From positions 11,928 through 48,416 of the forward strand of contig NW_019773627.1 of the NCBI RefSeq assembly GCF_001039355.2: a DNA stretch of 36,489 nucleotides, written 5' to 3'. Source of the stretch: Lingula anatina. Its lineage: Eukaryota > Brachiopoda > Lingulata > Lingulida > Lingulidae. The notes below the pieces were generated by a model. It did not search any database and was not told the DNA's origin. It was given only the letters and a program-made list of their open reading frames with translations. Below are positions 12,530-21,298 of this stretch, one piece after another (the first letter of the stretch is position 1; the number at the start of each line of letters is the position of its first letter). A program made the translations under genes and the position numbers.

Positions 12530-13408
12530 CTAAATTTCAGTGGTAGGGGTATGTGGAATAGCCTCTCCGTTTGTGTCCTGAATGTATCGTTGGGTATCCG
12601 TGACGTCATGACTGTGAATGACGACATCAGGCTGAGGAAACGGTGCCACGTCATAAGTGGGGTTTTCTATTTCTAGCACACCAGTTCCATACACGCTACT
12701 CCGTGGACTTGGAGCTTCGTTGATATCAGTGTACGGAGTCTGTCTGCGCCTGTAAGAAACGTCCACATTTCATAAAACATTGCCTCGTATCTTTAAATGA
12801 AAGTGTAAGGGTTAACGATTTTGCATAAAAGGGGTACAATAATACTTAATATACACTGATCCTTAATGAAAATTTAAAAATTAAAAAGGATTTAATATAG
12901 CCATTTGCCAAATAACAGCAACAATACGTCCTATACGATACCTTGAGTTGTCTTCTACTTAATGAAAATGTATTTAAAGGTAAATGCAAAACAGATTTTA
13001 CACAGAAGTCACCAGAAACCAAGGTAATGTGATTGTCAACAAAACGATGTTACTCACCGTCTCATAAGAATAACAATTATAAGTATAGTCAGAAGCACCG
13101 CAACGCCACCACCGGCCGATCCGGCGATTATTGGCATCATATTCCCTACAACAGGATACATAGTGAATACTACAGTGTCTATATAGCAATTCCACATAAT
13201 ATTATAAGCTGTGTATATGATCCTTATAAATAAAGGAATGGACCATAGTGTTAAACTTCAGATATTTTAGATAAAGGACCCAATGAACTAAACAACAGTA
13301 TGCGTGTAAGCCATTTCATATGATTGTCATTTTGTGATTAAGTAAAGACAGCATGGCATGCAAATGTTGTTAAAAAGTTGGTTTCACATTAGTTTTTAAC
13401 AATGGCAC

Positions 13409-13450
<42 letters not shown>

Positions 13451-16272
13451 CCTGCGTTATCATCGTCACTGTCCTTTCTCTGTTTTTCCCTATCGCCAGC
13501 TTTGGGGTCGGCCGTTGTCTTGCTCATCTTAGGCGTGGTCACTGCAGCAGGGGGCGTGATCATTACAGTAGTAGGCGTGGTTATTGCAGCAGTATATATT
13601 GTTAAAACACTAGACGGCGGTATTGTTGACGTGGAACCTACATTTGTTACAGTCAAGACTACATTGGTAGACGTCTGTGTGTTTGCTGCGGTGGTAGTTG
13701 TTTCCACAGTGGTAGGCGTGGTTGTCTTAGTGGTAGGCGTGGTTGTTACAGTAGTGGGCGTGGTTGTTACAGTGGTTGGCGTAGTGGTAGACGTGGTTGT
13801 TACAGTGGTTGGCGGGGTTGTTACAGTGGTAGGCGTGGTTGTCGTAGTGATAGGCGTGGTTGTTTCAGTGGTTGGCGTGGTTGTTACAGTGGTAGACATG
13901 GTTGTCGTAGACGTAGGCGTGATAGGTGCTTTCTTCGTAGTGGTAGGCGTGTTTGGTACAGTGGGCGAAGTTTTTGTCGTAGTGGAAGGCTTGCTTGCGG
14001 TAGCGGTAGGCTTAATTTTTATAGTGGTTGGCGTGGTTGTCATTGAGGTTGACGTGATTGTTGCAGCGGTAGGCTTGGTTTTTGCAGTGGTCTTTGTGGT
14101 TATCGTATTTGCAGGTTTGGTTGTTCTAGTTGTTTGCTTGGTTGTTACAGTTATCAAAGTGGTTGTAATATCGGTAGGTTTAGCTGTGGTTGTGATCGGC
14201 ATGGACGTCGTAGTTGTCGCAGCCGTAGGAGTGGTTGTGGTAGTGGTAGACCGGGTTGTTGTACTGGTTGTTGTAACGGTTGTGGTGGGCGCGGATGTCG
14301 TAGTTGATGGAGTGGTTGTGATTTTGGTAGGCGTGGTTTTCACAGTTGTCGGAGTGGTTATCTCAGTGCTAGGTGTGGCTGTTGCTGTCGTCGGAGTGGT
14401 AGGCGACGTTGTGGAAGTAGTAGAAGTGGTTGTAGGCGTGGTAGTCGTAGTTAACGAAGGTGAAGTCGTCGTGGGTGGCTTATTTGCTGTAGTAGTAGGA
14501 GTGGCATTCGTAGAAACAACTGATGAAGATTCCGTAGTAGAAGCTGCCTCTGAAGTAAGATGTTCAACGCAAGGCCCATTTTCGATAGTCACATCATCAA
14601 CTGCAATGTCACTAAAGACAGTGCCTGCCCGCTTTGCAACAAATGCCAGACTAGTATCTCCTACAGGTATGTCCACTGTGGCATTTTTCCAGGCGGGACC
14701 TTGATTATCTGTTTGAAAAATAAATGCCTCTCTTAGAAACGTGCAGTAATACATTCAGAAAAAAATGCCACTCGATGAGCCCAGGCACAATTTGATTCAA
14801 ATATTGATTTAAAAGAGAAACAAACTTTTAATGTTTTCTAAAACATTTGCGCCTTATCTCAGATTGAATAATGGAACATGATTTTATATCAATATTTTGA
14901 TTACTAAAATTCTGATCTTCTTTCTATATTTGAAAGACGGCATCTTTAGACAATAATTGATGTAATAAAAGTAAAACTAACTCTTCATAGACCACAGAGT
15001 CTGAGTAACGCTCCCAGATGAATTCATGACAACCACCTTCAATAACCCAACAGCTGTTGGCTCTCCGATAGCAGCATACATGTGATAGTAAAAACGTAGA
15101 CAGCGAGCATGCATCGTCTCCAACAATGGCGGGAAGAGTAGCCAGGCTTCAGAATCAGCCGATATCCTACTTGCCTCCATGTATACATAATAACCAGCTG
15201 TATGAAAATAAAACTCCAGGTCAATCACATTAGGTTGCACATATACATTTATATTCATGTCAGTTATTGTCGGTCAGACGAAAAACAAGTTCTGTATCTA
15301 TGCATAACACATTCTTTAAATCAGTTGCATTATAAAACAACGTGTTTGGATTGGTATTAGCTTCTTGTATAGGTATGCTAGTACTTATATCTCAAATGTG
15401 ACTGCTGGCAAAGCATATTTTAGTGTGAACCTAATTCTCCCAAATGAGATTATTCGGTACTAAAGTATACGCGGTAAAGGGAAGTTCTTTGACTCATGTC
15501 AGAAGAAAACGAATGATTTCCTTTAATACATGTATCTGCAGTATCTTATGCCCCTATTTCACACAGACCACGAATCCCACGAATCGCCAGGAATTGACAA
15601 ATTTCAGGATTCGTGGTTGCATCGTAATCAGTTAGTGATCGATCAAGAATTGCAAGAACTGACTACGAATATATACGAATCTGTTAAGAACATCACGAAC
15701 TGATTACGATTGACGTGGTCTGTGTGAAATAGGGGCATTACATGTACGTACCTCCTGTAGTGTGATCACCCGCTGGTCCCGTCTTACTACTGGGTGTTTT
15801 ATCTTTGTGTCTTATCCATTCTGCCCCACTGCGGTTCCTGTCATACGTGAAATTACACATGGAGGACTCTTCAAATGTGCAGTTCAACACAAATTCTGAC
15901 GGCTGTTGTGTTACTGCTAGAACTGTCGAGCCTGGAAGTTAAAAGCACCGGTGTAATTATATGCAATCCGACAATGGTCGATTCAGTGTTTCATGAATAC
16001 ATTGTAGGTCCATGTGCGCTTTTTATCTCTACTTAGCAAAAATATTTCGCGAAAGGACAGTTAATGACGACACTCCGGCATAGTACCAATTATCACATTG
16101 ACGTACAGTAGATAAGCGGTTTGTTGATTAATCGTATCACAGGCCGTACTCACATTTTTGTCTACTTTTCGACAAGTTTGTCCTGGAGAAGACTGCCAAT
16201 TTTTTTTTTAAAAAATCGGTGAAATCAAACTTCTTAAAATTAAAATTACAATTTCGTAGGCATATATAAATT

Positions 16273-16351
<79 letters not shown>

Positions 16352-16773
16352 ATTTTAATTTTAACGTTTCATTGTATTTTCACAACAAATGTAAGACAAA
16401 CCTTTTGGTTTTACGGTATTTAAATATTATTGCCTTATAAAAATTAAACAAACCCGCGAGTGCCTGGTCTGGCGTTGTGGGAACATCAGGCGTGGTAATG
16501 TTAACCGTGGAAGCCACAGAAAGCCTCTTGACGGTAAAACTATTGGTTGTCATGGTGAAACTAACTGTTGTCATGGTTTCTACACATTCCCCTTCCTCCA
16601 GCACTACATCATCAATGGCGATATCTCCAAGGTAGGAAGACCCTCGTACTGCTATAAACGCAAGCTCAGAGAACCCAGCGGGGATTTTAACTGTCGCATT
16701 TTTCCACCCCGGCCCTTGGCCTCCTATTTTAGAAAAACCAGTTCACAATTAATAGAAGAAAGCATCACCTTAT

Positions 16774-16804
<31 letters not shown>

Positions 16805-18690
16805 GCAAAATAATTTCCAAGCTGCATGACTGCTGGCAAAAATTACCCCTCACACGACCCACTTGATACATCTTGTTGTAATGGATTCAGCCAAACACAC
16901 CTACATGTAATTTCATATGGATGACCGTGATCAATAAAATGGAAGAAGGTTGCTTTTTTTAATTTCAGAGTTTGAGGGAGGATGTCATCGCCATCATTGG
17001 CGTGTGCATGCGTGCGCTCGCCCTTGCCCGCGCTTTGTACTTTTTTTATCATATCCACTTATTATTTTGCTGTATCAGTAACGATTTTACTGTCCTTCCT
17101 ACATCTGTAATGCAACTTTTTGATTCTTTGCAAGTTGAGGCTTACCTTCAACTGACCACAGTCTTCTTTCCATATTTCCATTTGGGTCCATAGCCACTAA
17201 CTTTAGTTCTCCCATGAGATCCTTAGAACCAGCGCTATACATACTGTAAAAGAAACTGACACAGCGCACTTGTCTTGATCCAAAGAACGTAGGGAATAAA
17301 AGTCTGGCTTCATCTCCCTTAGTTTTATAGCTTGCTTCCATATACATGTAGTTCCCGCCTGAAAGGCAAAAATACACATTTTGAATGGAAACAGACATGC
17401 CGTCCATAAAACGTGGTCATCCTGCAAGACCATTCAATCTTCAGACTTTCCCAGTATTACGTTTATCAGCGTGAACAAATGTGGGTGCCTTTTTGCAACA
17501 TCACAAAATCCGCTTACGGGTGGGTAATTATATAAAATCTTGTTTACGCATAGTTTGATTTAGTCTATCAATCGTTCGGATTTCCTTTTGATAACGTGGT
17601 CAATATGTAAAATCGTATACCAGGTATGAGTTTGGCAAAAAGGAAAGAGGTCTTAGCTGCGGGGCAAATACACTGTATCTACTGATGTTGTATGTAATCA
17701 ACGAATCTCGAACTACTGGTGTGGAGTAGATTTTATTATGTATGTGGACGGCCTCCTTTGTTTTACTGTCTTACTTATACAAATATTATGTTCACATACT
17801 GTACCTCCCGTAGTATGATCTCCATTGGGTCCGGTCTGGGAACTAGGTGTGTTTCCACTGTGCCTCAGCCATTCGGCTTTACTGTGGTTCCTGTCGTATG
17901 TGAAGTTACATATAGACGGCTCTTCGAATGTGCAGTTTACCAGGAGACTTGGAGAGGGTATTGGCTGCTGGACAGAAAACCCTGGGGTGTGGATAACATG
18001 TGGTCATTATTTCCCATTATAAATACAGAAATTACAATTAATGGATCTGTGAGACAAAATCGGCTGTGTTAGATGAATAGTTAAATAATTGAACACAACA
18101 AACGATGCCTATTTATGGCAAACGCAGGGTACGTCATGCACCCTGTATACTCCAACACAAAGAAGTTCTCCGCTCCACTCCCTTCGTACGCTTGTACATG
18201 GAGTTTAAATAAACAAAACAGGTAATATAGTGCGCTCAATGATAGACAGACATGATACTCTGGCACTAGTTTTAAACTGTATAAAAACACGTTTTAATAC
18301 TGATATAAGCACAGTTCTTCAGGAGAGAAAAAATTACGCGAAAAAAATAATTTAATATTATTTGCATTGCATGCAGTTAAAGAAGGATGGCGGGTAAGCA
18401 CACACAATGTATATGGACATGCATGTGCATGTGCGGTATCGCGCGGGAATGAGCATGCGCCCGTTGTTGTATGGGCTACAAATTATCCTGAGTCTTCCCT
18501 ATAGTGAAGTGCGTTGCAAATAATTGAGAGGTTCTAAGTCATACAATTTAGAAGTACTTATTTTGATAAACGACATACCTGTAATATATTTGATCAGACA
18601 CAAGTCGTAAGAATTTGCTACAGTCTTACCTGTTACAAGAACAACAATAACGTATCCTAAAACTGGGAATCGACCGCATTCTAAAGACAT
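12530..18690 (-). CDS. Two-MAM, Thr-rich mucin-like type I membrane protein, gene A
   Basis: Exons are 18690-18630, 17981-17805, 17358-17146, 16723-16454, 15931-15752, 15197-14982, 14708-13452, 13145-13058 and 12749-12530. They total 2682 bases (893 residues plus stop), with phase 1 at every junction except the last (phase 2). The signal peptide starts MSLECGRFPVLGY. MAM1 runs about residues 37-197 (NCTFEEPSIC, VRCVSFFYSMY, EEGECVE) and MAM2 about 258-419 (NCTFEESSMC, ARCLRFYYHMY, ENGPCVE); each has four cysteines. Residues 420 to about 770 are a mucin stalk of 8-residue units like TTPTTVTT, expected to be heavily O-glycosylated. A charged juxtamembrane stretch (DREKQRKDSDDDN) precedes the transmembrane exon (IIAGSAGGGVAVLLTIL). 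The 72-residue tail contains ENPTYDV, an NPxY motif typical of endocytic or PTB-domain binding, and TPYTDI. A surface receptor or adhesin role is inferred from the architecture. Confidence 0.88.
13410..13448. repeat. (TC)n microsatellite beside the gene A stalk-exon donor
   Basis: On the minus strand the intron starts GTATAGAGAGAG, so the repeat begins three bases after the donor GT. Reading through the intron adds a short Arg-Glu repeat and then a stop before the transmembrane exon. Confidence 0.9.
15549..15737. mobile_element. 189-bp MITE, Harbinger/PIF-like
   Basis: The ends are perfect 24-bp terminal inverted repeats: 15549-15572 begins TGCCCCTATTTCACACAG and 15714-15737 is its exact reverse complement. 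TTA flanks both sides (15546-15548 and 15738-15740), matching the 3-bp TWA target duplication of PIF/Harbinger elements. There is an internal inverted pair CGTAATCAGTT and AACTGATTACG. It contains no coding capacity. It sits in gene A, 14 bases into the intron after exon 15931-15752, and is absent from the equivalent intron of gene C. Confidence 0.88.
16275..16347. repeat. (AT)n microsatellite
   Basis: About 36 uninterrupted AT units in the gene A intron between 16454 and 15931. Confidence 0.97.
16777..16804. repeat. Poly-T run
   Basis: 28 T in a row. On the minus strand it is a poly-A about 55 bases upstream of the 16723 acceptor. Confidence 0.95.
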
Positions 18691-18899
18691 TTTCTCCTTC
18701 CTCTCAAGGCGGTTAAAGATAAATTCTTGTATAAGATATTGCACATACTAACATTATAATGCCAATTATTAACTAAATGGACCTTAGATAATCGGCCGAT
18801 TACTGGGGATAAGAAGATTTTCCATCGTAAAACTAAAGCTGGAAGATACAGGGCACATTATTCTTACAGAATGCATGCTCTACATAAAGCAACTAATGA

Positions 18900-19127
18900 C
18901 AGTGGCGGATTTAGGGAGGTGTCATGGGGGTCCTGGCCCACCCCCATCCCTCCTTCGATTTTCTAAAAAAAAAAATCCCACCAATGGTCCACTCTTGAAA
19001 TTAGGATTTTGACTAGCTGAATTACATTGTTAAACCGTACCAAATGGCACCGTTCACCCTCTAAAATGCCAAAAATTTTCGGAGCCCTTCACCGCGGGCC
19101 CCGAAACACACGCAACACATACATGTG
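18900..19127. mobile_element. Fragment with a hAT-like terminus
   Basis: The sequence CAGTGGCGGATTTAGGG at 18900 resembles the outer end of hAT DNA transposons. A G/C-rich block around 19050-19110 (TCGGAGCCCTTCACCGCGGG) differs from its surroundings. No matching right end or 8-bp target duplication was found, so the right boundary is a guess. Confidence 0.4.
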
Positions 19128-19612
19128 TATATTTGTAAGACACAAGACACGGACAAGAGAGGTTAGGCTGATTGCTGATTAACTTGTACATGTACCGGTA
19201 ATAGTACTAGTAGATTTAGGTGTATACCAGCAGGTCTTACTTAGGCTGATCGACACACATACCCAAGCAACTCAAGAGCAAATGTCTAGCATATGTACAT
19301 GCTGTACGTGCACCGTACCTGTACATTTACAGGCTACAGCTTGCAAGACGTTTTCCTCTGAAAGTGCCGCCGTAACTGTACATGTATCTTTCCAAAAAAT
19401 GTCATTCAGTAACGTTATAGTTATAAAGTAAGGTCATATAATTTTTATTTATATTTCTATATATTTAATTTTGACAATCCTATTGTAATCCCATTTGATG
19501 CAGTTAATCTAATGGAAATGGAGAGACGAGAATGTAGCTGTTTGTTTATGCCCTGGGCCGTCTTGGAATAATGCGATTGTAGCGCCATAGTTCTAGCCTC
19601 GTTCTGGCCCTA

Positions 19613-19633
19613 GTTACCAAGTTACCGTAAACA
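19613..19633 (+). promoter_or_regulatory. RFX half-site plus forkhead motif upstream of ODAD4 exon 1
   Basis: GTTACC occurs twice (19613 and 19621) and is followed directly by GTAAACA (19627-19633), a consensus forkhead core, about 75 bases before the ATG. RFX and FOXJ1 factors drive motile-cilium genes, so the match is in a sensible place. The same block is kept in copy 2 at 21797-21817. It is not a full palindromic X-box. Confidence 0.4.
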
Positions 19634-19707
19634 TTATTCCGCCATTTTTGTAATTCACTTAGTAGCTAATACAGTCAATCAATACATTTATAGCACGCAA
19701 TCTCAAA

Positions 19708-19827
19708 ATGTATGACGACCAGAACTCAGAAGGTGGGCCCAAAGGGACATATGAGACGTACAAAGCGGAAGGTGACAATTTATACAAACAGGGAGAATAC
19801 AGAAAAGCTATCGAGAGTTATAACACG
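19708..19827 (+). CDS. ODAD4: ODAD4 first coding exon, copy 1
   Basis: Encodes 40 residues starting MYDDQNSEGGPKGTYETY and ending IESYNT, then a GTAAGT donor in phase 0. The protein it encodes is the same as that of exon 21893-22012. It could only be used by splicing over the LTR element, the gap and the second copy. It is either a real duplicate alternative first exon or an assembly duplicate of one allele. Confidence 0.7.
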
Positions 19828-20660
19828 GTAAGTTTCGTGCACATGTTAGAGGCATGTTGAACTTGCAGGATCTGCTAATGTTACGTGAAGGCACGCATAT
19901 CTATGGGCGAAAGATTGATTATCGATAGAAAATCCGAGCTTATTGTACTTGAACCCCTCAAAAGTCACTTTTGTTACGTAGATATTGCATTATTCACTAT
20001 GCCCGAGTTGTCACTGAATAAGCTACTGTACCGCCACAGTAATGGTACATGTACCGTACAGTGCATATGTACATGTAGGTGTACTGACGATGTACTTGTA
20101 CATGCATTGGTACTGGGACCGTGTTCACTACATGTACAATGTACAGTACACTAGTATAATGTTGGGTGGATACACGGATAGTCACAATAGTCCAATTGTG
20201 AATAAATCATAAAAATTTTTTGAGCTATTCAAAATTAAAAATATATTCATGTTTTAAAATTTTTAGTTGCATCGTGTTTGCAACAACATGTATTTAAGAA
20301 GTCAAAAGTTGGCTAACTTACATGTACTAGTATTTTAACCCCTACATATTGCCACCAATACTTGGAATTTTTTACAGAATATGTAAAGCAACTGAGCATG
20401 AACATAAATGTACTGTACTAGTACAGCAAAAGATTTTGAATCTACATGTGGGATTTTTTAATGCAAATTAAGTAATACATGGGCATGTGATATAATCAAA
20501 GTGAAGTTGTATTTAAATTTTGGTGAACAAACACATGAATTATGAGAAAATACAGGGTACAGTCTGATATAATGTCTCATCAAAAGCATTATGGTATATG
20601 TGTGTATGCATTAGAATTTGATCCCAAAACTTATGTTAATAGAGATTATAAAAATGGCAC

Positions 20661-20792
20661 TGTAGTGCCAGGGGCAGGTAGAACCGGCCGGGTAGCTCAG
20701 TAGGTAAGAGCACTCGCCCTGTAAGCGAGGGGTCCCTGGTTTGATTCCTGGTCTGGTCGGTGATTTTTCTGCACTAACCCCAAATCGCTACA
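20661..20792 (+). repeat. Left LTR (132 bp)
   Basis: About 25 bases of leader, a 74-base tRNA-like cloverleaf, then about 33 bases ending in CTACA. The same order is seen in the partial right LTR 20852-20930. Confidence 0.8.
20686..20759 (+). tRNA. tRNA-Thr(UGU)-like cloverleaf inside the LTR, probably not a functional tRNA
   Basis: All parts of a 74-base tRNA fold: acceptor GGCCGGG with TCTGGTC (7 pairs, three G-U), D stem GCTC/GAGC, anticodon stem CTCGC/GCGAG with loop CCTGTAA (anticodon TGT), a 5-base variable loop, and T arm CCTGG-TTTGATT-CCTGG with one central T-T mismatch. Box A is TAGCTCAGTAGG and box B is GGTTTGATTCC, both close to the RNA polymerase III consensus. The base before the anticodon is C, not the usual U33. 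The partial copy in LTR2 (from 20877) has GCAAG in the anticodon stem, which breaks a pair. Repeat context argues for a tRNA-derived LTR module rather than a cellular tRNA gene. Confidence 0.6.
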
Positions 20793-20793
20793 A

Positions 20794-20807
20794 TGGTGGC
20801 AGCGGTG
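20794..20807 (+). other. Primer binding site for tRNA-Leu
   Basis: TGGTGGCAGCGGTG starts one base after the LTR. It is the complement of CACCGCTGCCACCA, the 3' end of a common animal tRNA-Leu with CCA added. The primer assignment rests on my knowledge of tRNA-Leu 3' ends. Confidence 0.75.
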
Positions 20808-20839
20808 TTGCGAGATAGGGCTCGCATCTTTCGGCATTT

Positions 20840-20851
20840 GGGGGGGAGGAG
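20840..20851 (+). other. Polypurine tract
   Basis: GGGGGGGAGGAG abuts the TG of the right LTR, where plus-strand priming occurs in LTR retrotransposons. Confidence 0.75.
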
Positions 20852-20930
20852 TGTAGTGCCAGGGGCAGGTAGAACCGGCCGGGTAGCTCAGTAGGTAAGA
20901 GCACTCGCCCTGTAAGCAAGGGGTCCCGGG
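20852..20930 (+). repeat. Right LTR, truncated at the assembly gap
   Basis: Offset 191 from the left LTR. Differences from LTR1 are few and cluster next to the N run (GCAAG for GCGAG, CCCGGG for CCCTGG). Confidence 0.8.
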
Positions 20931-20948
20931 NNNNNNNNNNNNNNNNNN
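20931..20948. other. Assembly gap (18 N) followed by poly-G
   Basis: 18 N are followed by a run of 12 G. The true gap size is unknown, and this is a likely mis-join point. Confidence 0.98.
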
Positions 20949-20998
20949 GGGGGGGGGGGGCGGACTCCCCTTCAAATAATCCTGGATATCCGTCCCTG
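20949..20998. mobile_element. Right end of a second hAT-like element
   Basis: The stretch ends ATCCTGGATATCCGTCCCTG. Its reverse complement, CAGGGACGGATATCCAGGAT, resembles a hAT transposon terminus. The rest of the element would lie in the gap. It is a different subfamily from the end at 18900. Confidence 0.4.
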
Positions 20999-21298
20999 TA
21001 ATAACATTATCACTTTACATGTATACTTGTAAGTACGTGCCTAGTTATGGAAAACAAAAGGGAGCAAATATACTCTGACGCGCAGAGAAGAAATTGCTTT
21101 AAAATAAAATAAAAATCATTTTTCTGCCTCGCCCCTCACCTCAGTTTTCGGCGAGGACGTGTCTGGAGTGGAAGTTCAAGTTTTATTTCGGGACGTTAAT
21201 GTTTCCTACGGTAAGATAGGTGCCACATCCTAACGCAAATATTGCACACAATATGAGGTGATAGGGCTGCCGGGAACATGTATATTTCTCCACCGATA

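Larger units (their letters stand above)
18691..19707. other. Intergenic region between divergent gene A and ODAD4
   Basis: Start codons of gene A (18690, minus) and the first ODAD4 exon copy (19708, plus) face away from each other 1017 bases apart, so this stretch must hold both promoters. It contains a hAT-like end at 18900 and the start of the duplicated ODAD4 promoter block at about 19128. Confidence 0.5.
19128..20660. repeat. Duplicated block, copy 1 (ODAD4 promoter, exon 1 and part of intron 1)
   Basis: Nearly identical to 21299-22848 apart from scattered substitutions and small indels (net length difference about 17 bp). Similarity starts at ATATTTGTAAGACACAAG and ends exactly at AAAAATGGCAC, where an LTR element begins here and unique sequence (ATACTGAG) follows in copy 2. 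Confidence 0.92.
20661..20930 (+). mobile_element. Mini LTR retrotransposon (TRIM-like) with a tRNA-like LTR; right LTR cut by gap
   Basis: LTR1 is 20661-20792 (132 bp), beginning TGTAGTGCC and ending CGCTACA, with TG..CA ends and a TGTAG/CTACA terminal inverted repeat. The internal region is only 59 bp (20793-20851): a primer binding site one base after the LTR and a polypurine tract touching LTR2. LTR2 starts at 20852 and follows LTR1 closely until the run of N at 20931. There is no coding capacity, so it must be mobilised in trans. The insertion follows GGCAC; the matching site in copy 2 (22848/22849) is uninterrupted. The size and layout fit terminal-repeat retrotransposons in miniature. 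Confidence 0.82.

Noticed and set aside
13502-14704. 400-codon plus-strand frame rich in Val and Gly opposite gene A
   Set aside because: It is the antisense of the Thr/Pro repeat stalk. Thr codons ACC/ACT/ACA read backwards in the offset frame give GTN and GGN codons, so the long frame is a by-product.
20662-20930. Pair of cellular tRNA-Thr genes or a simple tRNA-derived SINE
   Set aside because: The repeat unit extends well beyond the tRNA on both sides, with TG..CA ends, a primer binding site and a polypurine tract in the correct order, which fits an LTR element better. A SINE origin of the module is still possible.
20697-20975. 92-codon minus-strand frame through the N run
   Set aside because: It crosses the assembly gap and poly-G and overlaps the LTR element; it is not a gene.
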